A program made the position numbers and the translations under genes. Below, one piece after another: positions 1 through 12,362 of a stretch of 64,000 nt of DNA. Under the pieces are notes generated by a model. The model made no database searches. It saw only the letters and a program-made list of their open reading frames with translations, and was not told the DNA's origin. The stretch is taken from NCBI RefSeq assembly GCF_026230105.1, contig NC_079476.1, positions 31,734,559-31,798,558 of the forward strand, written 5' to 3'. Source of the DNA: Diorhabda sublineata. Lineage: Eukaryota; Arthropoda; Insecta; Coleoptera; Chrysomelidae. Position 1 is the first letter of the stretch. Each line of letters begins with the position of its first letter.

Positions 1-255
1 CTTCATATGCGTAGATCAATGATTCGTCGTCTGTCTATTATAGACGTCTTTTGAATAAACGCAAATGATTATTTATGCATTTCTTTGCACCGATTGACAC
101 GAGCTTTTTTTGAGCGATTTTCAAATTGTGCGGTATCCAACGCGAATAAATCTTTTTGACAGCCAAATTTTTATGCAATATTGATTGTGTGCGAATAGAA
201 CTAATGCTCAAGTATGTATCAATCTCACGGTATGTCACTCGATTTAATTCCATTT
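1..255 (-). mobile_element. Decayed mariner-family transposase fragment, cut by window edge
   Basis: Read on the minus strand, this stretch translates as a mariner-type transposase middle region: a second helix-turn-helix part (VTYREIDTYLSISSI), then SILHKNLAVKKIYSRWIPHN and a run ending, after a frameshift and two stops, in TDDESLIYAYE. That last motif carries the first catalytic aspartate of the DD34D triad; the usual form has W where this copy has L. The rest would lie left of the window. The similarity is from memory of the family. The frame breaks mean no functional protein is made. Confidence 0.75.
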
Positions 256-573
256 TGGACCAAGATGAATGTTTCAAGTATCTGTAATCAACTCAAATAG
301 CATTCGTATGACAATATGTTCTTGGTACGTTGACCATTAAAAATGGTAACTTTATGATAGGAAAGTTAGATGTGACATATTCCTATCAGTCATATCTCAG
401 GACTTAAGTAACAACCCTGGTACCTATGTTGTCTGCATGAAATCAATTCCAGTCCAAATACAATATGTCTTAATAATAAATGTTCATTGAAGTTCGACGA
501 TACGACGTGATACCATAATAACCATTCTGTTAGTTTTTTCTCTAAACATTTAAAGTTATAATCAAGGTATGTA

Positions 574-737
574 CGAGGTCTGGCTATTAAATACCGAGAC
601 TGCACAAATACTATAATAATGACGGAAACGTGTTTTGGGACGTGCATAGACAAGATATCTAGATACTCAACGCACTACTCGTTTTTTACCCCACCTGTCT
701 AGGGCGCACAGTCTCATTATTTAATAGCCAGACCTCG
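574..737. mobile_element. Short mariner-type MITE with TA target site
   Basis: A 164-bp unit begins CGAGGTCTGGCTATTAAATA and ends with the inverted copy of the same 20 bases, the match continuing through a GAGACTG block for about 30 bp. It is flanked by TA on both sides (572-573 and 738-739), the Tc1/mariner target duplication. The inside is too short for a transposase, so this is a non-autonomous deletion derivative. The ends resemble those of known insect mariners. Confidence 0.85.
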
Positions 738-739
738 TA

Positions 740-3700
740 CACCGTTTGTTCGGAATGGAGTCCACTAAATATGCGGCATATTTAGTTATCATCACTCCAA
801 CTGCTCCTAGTAAACTCTTGAGGAAAACACTGGATTTAGTTGTATGAAAAAAATGAAGTAGAATTGACCCATCAGTAGTTTTAAATTACTTTAAAAATCG
901 CATAAAGAAAGATAAAATCGATTCATATTGAAACTCTCATGTAATCTAAAATTACTGTACAACGAAAGAGATGAAATTTTGTTATATATTAATAAAAATA
1001 TGAAAATAAATGAATTTTGATTATAAAAGGACGTACTTGGAATGGAACATTTTCTAATAAGAGAGTCTTCTCAAATTTAATATAAAAATTATAATTCAAA
1101 AAGTTGTATTGTAAAGTTAATGAGAAAGTAAGTCGGTCAGTGCTCTTTTTAAACGGCATAAATTAAAATAAAATTATAGTTTCAAGAACACACCTTTAAT
1201 ACCTACGATTAAAATAAGTTTCCAAATATAACGAAGACATTGATATTTGCTATTTATGATTTATAATAAAACAAAAAATGAATTAGATAATTAAATCTTC
1301 AGTTACTTATTAGACGCTCTAATAATAGCAGCATATAAAATCAATCAGATAAATAAATCTGCCTTTTATATGTTCAAATATTTAATAATGATTCTGTATT
1401 ATTGAAATTGCAAAACTTTCCATTAATTCTCACTAATCTACACTTCACTCGTCAATTAAACTACAAAATGAATGTTTATGTACACTATAACTAACTTAAC
1501 TAACTTCCAGATTGTTTTGAGTGTTATTTACTGAAAAGTGTATTTATATTTAATACTGTCTCGAAAATATTGAAATTGACAGAATCACTTGACAGTATTT
1601 TTGACAGTCCGCCATGAAAAATTCTCATTCATCTGTTATGGTTTATGGTTAAACATTTCTTTCGTAAACAGAAGAAGATTAATTAAATTTAGTGTAAAAT
1701 AAAATAAAATTAATCCTAAATATATATTCAAATTTGAGAAGGATTTGTACCTCAAATTTCGGATTAATTCACAAACAAATAAAGAAATTGAGGTCTGTGC
1801 TTATAGAAAATGGTCAAACAGTATTCAAATCACGCTCAATTTTGCTAGAATCGTATCTATCTGCGAGCCGTTGACTCTCGCAAAGCGCCTCATAGAGGCT
1901 CTTTACATTAGTCTTGGCGTTTGGGGACTGTAGGAGTGTAAGTTAGTCACACTCTCGATGCATTCAGTTGCTCAGTATTCTACAAAAAAATTGACGTTAT
2001 TCGAGCTAACTTTGTAAGCTTTTTATAATGTCTTGCGTTTATATTACCTAACGCGAGTGCTAATTTCCTTTGATTTCGTGCCCGAAAGACTAAAAAGCAA
2101 CGCAACGACTGAGGTTAAACGAGGCAAGGCAAGGGGTCATGAGCGGACCATCTACACTCGAGCACTGACGTTCCCTAGTGTAGCCTCGTAGAGAGTTTGG
2201 AAGGAGCTTTAGAGCAGGAATTAGCAATCGACAGATGAGGATTCTACATCATCATCATAAGAAAAACTTTCTATTCGTACCTGTAATAAATTACTATTTT
2301 CGTGGAATGAATATTTTTGAAGTATTAAATAATTGAATTTAATTTCTGTATCACGCAATGAAAACTTCCTTGCATTAATTCTTTTTCGAAATTTCGCACC
2401 GAATATCATTTTTATTTTAGTTAGTGAAACTTTTATTAATCATCTCGAACAATTACCGAGTGCTCTAATTTTCCCATAAAGTTTCTATGCTACAAACTCT
2501 ATCATATTAATTTCAACCAGTCGCTGCTTGTTTTTGAAATTGTCGTTCAATAGGCAAAAGCGAGCAGCAACTTTAATCGCGATGTTTCCGTCACTCCAAT
2601 GAGAAATTACTTTAAACCTGTGGCTTATTTTCCACATTTGTTTGTTTTAAACAGAATTCAATTATTTCCATTGTACTCTAGTGTACTATACCATAAGTTG
2701 TTGATTTAAAATTTAATTATTTTGTAAAATATTTAAAAATGGAAGACAGCTGTTCAGCAACTAATAAGACTCTATTTCAACAATAAAAAAATCAATATTA
2801 GGGAATCCACGTACTCTATAAAAAAAAACTCCTCTTTTTAGATGCAGTATTTCCACCACCCAATCTGGAATGAAGCCGTACCTTTTTGCTTTTTCCTCTT
2901 TCCTACAGTTTAAGGTATTCCTTAATCTGGTACTGAGGGATTTCCACCACATGTTCGTGTTCGGTCAAATGTTGAGCCTCTAAGCTTGGCAATTTTGTCA
3001 GCAGTATTCAAAGAATCAGTTTTTTTCTTGGACCATCTTATTATATATATTTCGCTAATACCTAATTCATGTCTAATACAACTTGAATCTATATTTTTTC
3101 TTTATATTAATGGAAGTTTATGAATTAAACCTCAGGATTCTGGAGTTATCTATCAACTAAATTTTTATGTACTACGATTTCTTAACAAGCAAAAGAAAAT
3201 ACGTGGAAACTCATATTAACCAATAAATAAATTCCTAAATGGAAAAAAACATATTTATCAGTTTCAACTAATTGATTATTTCCGGCAATTCAGATCTAAT
3301 ACGTATATGCTTACTCTAGTTATTATTTTTTACTAAAAACACACATTTTTTTGATAGATTGAAAAGTGGGTTAATAAAACTCAAATGCATTATTGCTTTC
3401 AATCTCGGATTTAGTGAATTTATCTCATTTAAAAGATGCTTTAAATGAACGTTATCAAAATTCTGTTTAAGGTTACAAAAGCTCAAAATTCGTCAAATAA
3501 ATTAAGAACTGGAAAAACTATACACATTGCTCAGAATAATTCCGGAGTCTTTGCGTCGTTTAAAATAAAAATAAAACGGATATTGATATTAGTAATGAAA
3601 TATTTATTCATTACATTCGAACAAGTGCCAGCAATTTTTTAAAACGGAATTAGCTAGATTTAGAAAATACTTATCAGTGCGAGTATTTATTCTCATTTTC

Positions 3701-4009
3701 TATGTTTCTTAACTTATAAAGCTTATAAGTTGGTAATCATGGTAAACGAAGCAGTGTTGGAGAGAGCTTTGAAAGCGTTTTCGTTAACTGTACAAGATCT
3801 TATTAATTGAAATCCGATTCCAAGTATTAATTTTAAGTAAATTGTACAGTCCGAAAGATCGATTTTACTTATTTAAACTCTAAAAATTAATAACACAGTA
3901 CATTATAATAATCTAAGTTAAAATTATCTTCCTAACTAACATTTCGACACCTGGCTCCTCTTTCGTTATGTTGGAAATGAATACTTTTCTCTTCATTCTT
4001 CCCTAGTCG
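740..4009. other. AT-rich spacer without recognised genes
   Basis: Every open frame here is short and has no recognised motif. GC content rises locally at about 1840-1980 and 2100-2215, with small hairpins such as GCGAG/CTCGC, but no coding pattern was found. An imperfect 21-bp palindrome lies at about 3711-3731. Confidence 0.4.
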
Positions 4010-4012
4010 TTA

Positions 4013-4421
4013 AAGGCCGATTCATAAACTTGACTTTCCGTTTGCCGTTGCCGTTCGCGGGAAACGTTTGCCGTTTGACGTTTGTATCCAATTTATTTAT
4101 AAACTTGACGTTGCTGCCCTCAACCTAAAATTTTTTTGTGTTTTTTTCTGCAATCCAGTATTTATGGACGATATTATGTACAATAATGAAGATTTTGTTT
4201 TATTGGGACAAATGCAAATGGATGGGATTGATTTCTATTGCTACGAACGGTCGACTGGAAAAGATAGAATTCATTTATGTTGAAAGTCACCAACGGCAGA
4301 CCGATCTACAAACAGCGACGTCAAACGGGAACTATGAATTATCTTATGCATTCCAATGTTTTTCAATTTTGTAACAGCAAACGGCAACGGCAAACAAAAA
4401 CTCAAGTTTATGAATCGGCCA
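4013..4421. mobile_element. Harbinger-like MITE with TTA target duplication
   Basis: Two ends form an imperfect inverted repeat of about 45 bp: GGCCGATTCATAAACTTGA on the left and its complement, ending TGAATCGGCC, on the right. TTA trinucleotides flank both sides (4010-4012 and 4422-4424), as expected for PIF/Harbinger elements. Each arm carries subterminal copies of CCGTTTGCCGT, far richer in GC than the surroundings. The 409-bp unit has only short frames (the longest about 79 codons) with no transposase motif, so it is non-autonomous. A Harbinger transposase relic occurs elsewhere in the window (about 45.55-46.08 kb), but a family link is not shown. Confidence 0.8.
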
Positions 4422-5285
4422 TTACTTCTAAATGTCGACTAAATCTCCTTTGGTTTTCACAATATTTCCATATAGGGACTAGAACCCGGCAGATCCATTA
4501 CGATGCATTACACTGAACAAAGTTTAAGTTAAACGATATTATCATATTAGGATTAAACTTTTGTATTTTAAGTGGATGTTATCCACTTTTTTAATCGTTA
4601 ATAAACTATTGAAGATTTCAATGCCTTTTAATAAACTTAGTTTCTAGAAATTCCATACCGATAGAATAATAATAAATAAAAAAAAGAAATAACATTATCC
4701 ATAAGTTCGACCCAACCAAGAAGCAGAGTTTAAGTCTACATTCAGTAAGGGAATGGTTACATAAAATTTAAAAAAATTGTTTTCGGGTTATAATCACAAA
4801 GTAACTTTTGTTTTCAACCACAGTGTTTTGGTTTAAAATATATAGGAAAAATATGTCACCGCGATAACATCATGGGCGGAATGCTTCTTCAAATAACAAA
4901 AAATAAAAGTTTGTTAACTTTTTCTTAAGTTATGTTATGTTGTTTTTCATTTATGTCTGAACGCCGCGGCGTCCGGTAGTCCCTTTAAGGAACACTTATT
5001 TTTGATTTTGCTTTTTATTCTCTGTTTGTTATCGTACCTTCTTTTTATTTTTGTATGAACCCTTTAAGTTGTACTACACATTTCCAATTGAAATATTTGA
5101 TAAAAAATATGTTATATAAAATTCTAGACATACTTCCATCATTTTCTACACAAAGAAAAATTAATTCACTCTTACTTCAATAAGTTGTCCGTTAATGGTG
5201 GTTTATTGGAAGATTCTTCCAGAAAATGAACAAATTATTAAAACGTGCCACTTGCTAGTAACATTCATATTTCCTTTTTTCTTGG

Positions 5286-5465
5286 AAGTTACACGATAAA
5301 CTAAGTTTGGCTCATCCGCATTTAGCACCTTGGTACGTGGAGTATGCACAATCACAAAAGTTGTTCGGAGAATTTTATGCCGCTTGTTTCAATGCTGGAG
5401 TATTTTTCATATCTGTTACATCGATTATCTGGAAGCGCTTGTACAACCAATATTGGAAAAACTAA
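5286..5465 (+). other. Coding-like stretch of unknown origin
   Basis: A 59-codon frame ending in TAA has clearly higher GC and more even amino-acid composition than its surroundings, including AHPHLAPWYVEYAQSQKLFG. It opens after a pyrimidine-rich tract but has no convincing start codon. I do not recognise the family. It could be an exon, a fragment of a processed pseudogene or part of an unrecognised transposon. Nearby sequence gives no support for a complete gene. Confidence 0.3.
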
Positions 5466-6535
5466 GGTACTAAGGTGATTCGGCAGGCGCCAATAACTAA
5501 GCAGACTAATAATTTTTATATGAAATACAATATTAAGTTGTAATTGCGTCCTTATAAATTAATATTTTGATTTGGATAAAAGATTAATTCCTTGAACAAT
5601 AATTCTGTTTGTCCTATGACCAGAATTATTCTGTTAGATAAAACAAAACCATCAACACAATGCATAAGACGAATTTCATTTTCAAAAATGGAATTTTTTT
5701 TATTTTTTCTCATTTTTTCCACTTGCCACGCGGTTTGGTAATTTATTTTTATCGTTGATCCCAAAGTGAATGAAGACGATTTTATAGAAAACTTTAGTCC
5801 CCAGTTTTCTGCCATATTTCTCTCATATATATTTTTAAGATATTTCCAACGAAGTAATTTTTGAAGTAGATTTTAATCATTTTGTACCCCCCAATGAAAT
5901 CAATATTGTAAGTAAATGAATCCTCATTTTATCGGACTAATAGGACAACTTGAAACAAAGACGTTGTCTAGTGCCACAGTCGCTACTCTCTAAATTCCAC
6001 CTCAAAGTTGAAATTTAGTTTCGTAATACCAGAAATGGTCGATAACGCAGCATGTTACAAAAAGTTATCGAATTTCAATGTCATAGTTCAAACAGCATTC
6101 AAGATATACTCTGTCTAAAACCTCGTGAATATATGTACGGATCGATCAAAACATATAAAAGAGAGTATGTAATTTGGAATAAATTTATGAAGGACATCGA
6201 ATAAAAAAATGTATGAAACCAAATAAACAGAGGCAAGACCATAAGTGCTAACAAATCAGACAATGTCCTAAAACAATAAAAATGTCAATGTTCTCTGATA
6301 GATGTTTCTGTACCAATAGATGACCACATCGACCAAAATAGCTGAGGAAATTTGGAAAAATAGATACCACAGTGTAGAAAAAAACCAGATGTGAAATGTA
6401 AAAGTTGATATACCTATTGCCATGTTTACTGGGAAGCATAAGCATAAACTTTATTTTTTTTATTTATGAATTTTAGAAAACATACCAAAGCGATTACAGC
6501 GGATGCACAAAATGTTGTCCATTTACTTCAACAAG
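5466..6535. other. AT-rich spacer, nothing recognised
   Basis: Only short open frames with biased AT-driven composition were seen; no repeat ends or motifs stood out. Confidence 0.4.
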
Positions 6536-7105
6536 CTATGCGATTTTTAAAACTTTGCATTTTGCAACATCCCTGACTGCTGATTGTTTTTGTCTGAAAA
6601 TTTCTAATAGTGAGTTTTTTTTTGAATTTAATTGAAAATACTTACTTGGATTTGGAAATATATGAGCCATCTCAAGTATAATACTATTTTCCAATAAATC
6701 TATTTCGGATATCGGACCATTTAAGTTACCCTCAATGAAAAAGGGATCAATTATTTTGTCGCCTATTATTCCAGCCCATACATTCAGTTTTTCAGGATAT
6801 TGGGTGTGGAATTGATGCTTCCAACAAGGATTGTAACGTGACCAGTAACGCAGCACTTACTTACTATCGTTTTGATTGTAACATTTTTCCATCATTAGGT
6901 CTGCAAAATTTTCACGTCAATATCAAGTTCCCTGAATATTTGTCTAGTACTCAAATGTGGATCGTCTTCTAACAGGACACACATATCTAAAGATTCGTTT
7001 TCAGTTAATGCAGTTTTTCTGCGCCCTGATTTGGATAAATCTTTTACTGAACCAGTTTCGTTAAACTTTTTTCAATTCGTTCTTTTTCAGATAAAAGATC
7101 CATTG
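6536..7105 (-). mobile_element. Decayed Tc1/mariner-like transposase, same type as the 10.5-kb element
   Basis: On the minus strand the N-terminal part reads FNETGSVKDLSKSGRRKTAL followed by LLEDDPHLSTRQIFRELDID, the typical helix-turn-helix linker of mariner-like transposases. Further on, FHTQYPEKLNVWAGIIGDKI and FFIEGNLNG closely match the transposase at 11.05-11.71 kb. A start codon is likely near 7102. Frameshifts and stops separate the parts, the first catalytic-motif segment is missing or scrambled, and the C-terminal catalytic region is gone. It is a dead copy of a related but not identical element. Confidence 0.75.
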
Positions 7106-7186
7106 TGACTTTCAATAAGCTTCAACAATAATAATTTATAGAAACGTCAAATTTGTTATTGTAGCAGTAATAGCCACCTAAATATA

Positions 7187-7343
7187 CAGGGTGATCCATT
7201 TGAAATAAATATTTCCGGAAAGATCTGACAACAATGTAAATACCACCAAAATATCGGCCGTATCACAAGACCCTTGCGCACAAAAATTTAGAAAAATCAT
7301 TTCCGAGATAATTGAGACGTTTCATACATAAAACTCACTGTAT
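7187..7343. repeat. Possible short repeat with CAGGGTGATCC-type end
   Basis: The segment opens TACAGGGTGATCCATTTGAA, a style common at insect DNA-transposon ends, and closes at CTCACTGTATA. The inverted match between the two ends is only a few bases. A second CAGGGTGATC occurs at about 39,467. This is a weak call. Confidence 0.3.
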
Positions 7344-10300
7344 ATTTTAAGAGGAGCTTTTGGATAAAAACAAGTGGAACGTAGAAATAGCAGGAAATAA
7401 CAACATATACGCATATGAAATGTAAAAAACAATCAATCAATATATCAAACGAAAAAATGATTTTTAATAGGTCAACAAATATACATAATAATAATTTTTA
7501 TAGCATTATTTTCTATATTGGAAACAATGTCAAATATAAATTAAGGTCTATCATTTTTTAATCTAATACGGCAAATATTATTATAGAACTTTTATAGCCT
7601 GGAACGAGTACGAACTATATAATTGAGTTGCATTCCCGGACTTTAAATTAAAATTTAACAATTTATTTATAACTAAGAAATGTTACATGAGAAGGTTCTT
7701 TGTTTATTATTGCACTATTTATTTAAGGACTTTTTGAAAACAATAACCTGGGTTTAGGTAGGTCACCTATCAGTTGATTGCGGATCCTAACTCAAAACAA
7801 GATTTAGATCACTGTTTACGAACGGCGCATTCAAACCTCATTAACCTATCAATGACGCTGCTCATGAGAATTAATGTAATCAGCCATTTAAGGGAAATAA
7901 ATAATTTTTAGAGTTCAAAATCCTTATACAAATGAAACAATCCGTCCATCGATCTCCTTTACCAAACAGTCTACCAAGGTAGAAAGGATCAAATCATATA
8001 CCCACTACCCGATTAACTAGATCATTTTCCGAACAACAATAAAAAAAAGTTTCGAGTTAGTTTCCGAAAATTCAGATCATAATTGGGTTTACTCGATCAT
8101 AGTATACGAAAAGTCTTTTAAACACACTAAAGCTCAACACTGAACCAATTTTTAGTAGATAACTGAAAGCTAAATATCTTTTTACAAGATGTGGTCGATA
8201 CGAACATTTGATCACGATTAATACGGTCTGTTATATCTTACCATAATTCAACCATACTTCAGGCTCCTCTCTATCATTAAAGTGCTAGTTCTTCCTTTCA
8301 TATTTCCATTAATCCTAACTTTGTCATTATCAGAACGTATAAATATTTATGACAAAAATTTAATTTTTTAGTGTATCTTAAAAAAAGTTTGTAATTAAAA
8401 AAAATTTCTCAATTCTTATCTAAGAAGCTATGGATCAACTGAACACTAATAATAGAGAACAATCTGTTTTTTGATAACTTTACGTGTATGTTAAGTGTTA
8501 AAGCGAGTAAATTATGGACAATTGATGGATGAGGCACCACGATAAAAGAGAATTTGACTTCCAGAAAAAGTGTATATTTGGAAAAGTATTGTATTCCTAG
8601 ATCCCGGAATAATCCCGGGATTACGAACATCAACTAGAAATCATAATAAGACAGAGATTCCAAAATATCTATCGAATGAATGTTTGTTGCAAGTGGATGT
8701 CCGCCATTGCGCACTGTGGAAGTGAATTTAGGTGAAACAGTATAATTGAATAGTCCGCCACTGATTCTGTTTTTCTTTTTAGTGGTGGCTCTTCGAAATT
8801 ACCATTTTAATGCTTTTTCTAGTTTTACGAAATGTATTGTAAATATTTGGAAGAAAATCGTGAGGTTTTCAAAATAGTTTGACAAAGCTTGCATTGCGCT
8901 GTATTATTGTCTTCTGCGGTTACAAAGTTACAACATATTGAAGTTGGTCCTCCATATTTTTTATATTTTACATGAAAACTTTGGAAAATGACACCGCAAT
9001 AAATGGATCAGCTGACACACCAAGATGGATGCCAAATGTCAAACAGGAATGTATTTAGTTTCACACAATAGTGTTATAGAGATTTTAATTGTATTCTCTT
9101 CAATTCCGTGATTCCGCGTGATTTACTACTAATTGTAGTAAATCAACTTATGCTAAAGCTCTGAACGAACCACGATATTTGAAATTATTGCGGAAATAAT
9201 TAGTGCCGCAATTGAATAATTTTTTTCCTAATATCCCAGATGTGATGTGTGGCTTTCGACCAAATTGTGCACCTCTTAATTCCATTAAGACATGTTCTTG
9301 AGTCTCTAGATGTGTCTTTCTCGGCAGAGAATAATCATCTTTTTACTAATAAAGCAAAGTTTTTAAAACCAAACTGTTTGCTGTTAACAATAGTATAAAG
9401 TTGTGAAAATTAAGTTTTATTATTTTTCCATTTATTATTAATGAAATTGAAATTAATTACTGGTAATTGCGGTTAATTTTTACAAGGTAACCTATCCTTA
9501 ATCCATTCCATACATCCTCAAGATTCCTTTAAAATTAATTTCATCAAAAAAACAGATACCTACAAGATCAAGCTGTGGGATCTTAGACTATTATAACCGA
9601 TAAAGAATTAAATTTTTATATATTCCAGTTATGTACAACTTTATATTAAAATAACCGTGAAAATGAAAGTGATTTCATTTCTCTAAAATGGAATAATGTG
9701 GATACCTTATTATTGTAGGGTCCAAGCATTAAAAAAATAGTATTTTACTTATTGGATTAATTACAAATTATAGATTTTACGTATAACATGGAATTAAATA
9801 AGAAAAATAATTTTTTTAAAGCGCAATAATCAAATGGGACGTTGTTCCCATTTTAATTGTAGACTATATTAAAACCTCATTAGTCGTTTAGTTTTTTAAA
9901 ATGAATTTTTAATGATCAGCAAATTATTATCTCTTTAAGAAAATTTATAAATACGTTGTTTTCCGCTTTTATCGCTAATTTTCCGTATCTTTTTTTCTAA
10001 AACTATTTTAAATTGTGATTTTGGGTTGAGATTGATAATTTAAATGTTCTGGAAAATACAATTGAAACGTCAATAAAATTAATCTTAAATCATTACCTAC
10101 TAATATAATTTTAAAATACGAGAAAATTAGTAAAATTATGTAGATACTCTGCTTAGAACTCCTTAAAATATACTTCACGTGGTAAGAAAAAAGTTTGAGA
10201 ATATTTAGTCTTAAAATAAGAAAGGGAATTGAGAAGCACATGTGCCTATTACTAAAATCACCGAGTCCAATAAGGCATTTATATTATGAGAACTAACTTA

Positions 10301-10564
10301 GTATGGATATGGAATGTTAAGAGAAAAAGAGAACAAATCAGAGTAAGATAAACTTGTTTGAGTACATTGTGGAAGTTCTGAGATAGATTCGTGTTTAGGT
10401 AAAAATATTTGCCAGTAGAAAAAATTCATATCTCCAATTCCAACAACATTTTCGAAAAATGATACGTCAAATGGAACTATGCTTAATTGTTCAAAAGGTT
10501 TTGTTGTTATATAAAAAAATGTCATCTAGAAAGTGTAAATATGTTGCTTATGGATTTTGTTATA
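7344..10564. other. AT-rich spacer with one shared repeat fragment
   Basis: No genes were recognised. About 7748-7815 contains TATCAGTTGATTGCGGATCC, which recurs with few changes at about 42,750, so this part belongs to a dispersed repeat. A small palindrome around TCCCGGG lies near 8600. Confidence 0.4.
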
Positions 10565-10958
10565 CAGTGCTTTCCAGATAAAAGTATCCACCTTTAATAA
10601 CTTTTGTAATACTGGTATTTAGAAAAAATCCAAAAACACGTCAATTTATGTTGGAAGGGGCAAGCATTATGGTTTATTTAAACTTACTGGAAAAGCCACC
10701 CCCTCACCCCTAGCAGCATCCCCTTTATTTTTTTAAATTACTTTTCATATTTTTTATGTAAAATTTGGATACTCCTCCTTGAGCTGATTTCAAAAATGTA
10801 TAATACTTGTAGGTTAAAGTGGTTAGTTTATGAGATAAACAATTTTTCTTTTAAGAGCACAAATTTTACTTATTATTTACTTTTACCTTATTTGCCTGTA
10901 CTAAAATGGGTTGTACAACAGTTCAAACTCTTTAATCTTTTTAACTGTGCTATTTATT
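10565..10958 (+). repeat. Left 394-bp terminal inverted repeat
   Basis: It pairs along its whole length with 11721-12114. It includes a GC-richer block (GCCACCCCCTCACCCCTAGC) that is preserved on both sides and could be an internal transposase-binding or structural site. Confidence 0.92.
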
Positions 10959-11012
10959 CTACTTAAAAAATCCAAACAACAAAAAACTCTACTTTTTATT
11001 AAAGTTTGACAT

Positions 11013-11714
11013 TGTCAACTTGATCGTCGTCTAGAGTTTTGCGTATCAATGACGCAAATTAACAATAATAATCCACAATTGTTAAACAATATTTGCCTTT
11101 CTGATGAATGCTCATGGTCATTAAATGGCTTAGTAAGTAGGCATAATTGTAGATATTGGGCTGAAAGTGATCCACATATTATGCGTGAATTCCATACACA
11201 ACATCCCCAAAAGTTAAACGTTTGGTGTGGTATCCTAGGTGACCACATTGTCGGACCTTTCTTCATCAACGGAAATTTAAATGGTGAATCATATCTTGAG
11301 TTACTCAGGGAAGGGGTTGACCCACTTATTACAACAATAATAGAAAATGATGATAACCTTTCCGAAGATTTACTGGTATTTCAACAAGACGGAGCTCCCC
11401 CACACTATGCTATGCCTGTCCGACAATTTTTAAACGAAACATTCCCCGCTCGTTGGATAGGTAGAAGGGGGCAGATGATGGAGTGGCCACCTAGGTCACC
11501 GGATTTAACACCTCTAGACTTCTTTTTATGGGGGTATTTAAAAACAAAAGTTTATGCTACCCAACCAGAATCTCTGGATGATTTACGAGAGAGGATAGAA
11601 AATGAATGTCGACAATTAAATCCAGCCGTATTAAGCAATGTCAGAGAGGCATTTCAAAATAGATTATACCATTGTATGGAAGTGAATGGTACTCATTTTG
11701 AACACTCATTGTAA
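11013..11714 (+). pseudogene. Transposase, catalytic domain only, N-terminus deleted
   Basis: The frame from ATG 11049 encodes 221 residues. Homology starts earlier, at about 11013, because HCQLDRRLEFCVSMTQI upstream of that ATG also fits the family; an in-frame TGA at 11007 precedes it. The catalytic triad is intact in this frame: D19 in SDECSW, D114 in FQQDGAPPHY and D157 in SPDLTPLDFF. There are 42 residues between the last two, one more than the DD41D spacing I recall for this transposase type, and the extra residue sits in RGQMMEWP. The helix-turn-helix DNA-binding half is absent, so the product could not bind its ends alone. It may be translated from ATG 11049 or be silent. Confidence 0.85.
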
Positions 11715-11720
11715 CTTCAT

Positions 11721-12114
11721 AATAAATAGCACAGTTAAAAAGATTAAAGAGTTTGAACTGTTGTACAACCCATTTTAGTACAGGCAAATAAGGTGAAAGT
11801 AAATAATAAGTAAAATTTGTGCTCTTAAAAGAAAAATTGTTTATCTCATAAACTAACCACTTTAACCTACAAATATTATACATTTTTGAAATCAGTTCAA
11901 AGAGGAGAATCCAAATTTTACATAAAAAATATGACAAGTAATTTAAAAAAATAAAGGGGATGCTGCTAGGGGTGAGGGGGTGGCTTTTCCAGTAAGTTTA
12001 AATAAGCCATAATGCTTGCCCCTTCCAACATAAATTGACGTGTTTTAGGATTTTTTCTAAATACCAGTATTACAAAAGTTATTAAAGGTGGATACTTTTA
12101 TCTGAAAAGCACTG
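11721..12114 (-). repeat. Right 394-bp terminal inverted repeat
   Basis: Inverted counterpart of 10565-10958, beginning 6 bp after the transposase stop codon. Open frames within it on the minus strand mirror those of the left arm and are not genes. Confidence 0.92.
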
Positions 12115-12362
12115 TATATGTGTAGTGAATCAATTTTTTTGATCAAGGTGACATTTTCTTTTTTATACTATAACTTTACCAAAATTCCTTTTTTTTACTT
12201 TCATTGTTTTCAATATTTAATTGAAACAAGATGAAAAATTAAGATTCAAGCATAAAATTTAACTTGAAATAGCATTTTTTATATTTACGTCGAATTTGAC
12301 TCGAATGGGTATAGAAGAACACCAGGAGATACCTGTGCTTTTAAAGGGAGATCTTGGACGGG

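Larger units (their letters stand above)
10565..12114 (+). mobile_element. Tc1/mariner-like transposon with 394-bp terminal inverted repeats
   Basis: The element is 1,550 bp, starts CAGTGCTTTCCAGATAAAAG, ends with the near-exact inverted copy and is flanked by TA on both sides (10563-10564, 12115-12116). The inverted repeats run 10565-10958 and 11721-12114, 394 bp each, with high identity, so insertion was fairly recent. Between them sits one transposase reading frame whose stop lies just before the right repeat. Most mariners have 20-30 bp ends; arms this long recall Tc3-like or IR/DR-type elements. Only about 50 bp separates the left arm from the start of transposase homology, so the 5' half of the gene has been deleted. 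Confidence 0.92.

Noticed and set aside
11641..11937. 98-codon minus-strand frame over the right inverted repeat
   Set aside because: It lies across the long inverted repeat and the transposase end; the same peptides arise from the left arm. It is a shadow, not a gene.
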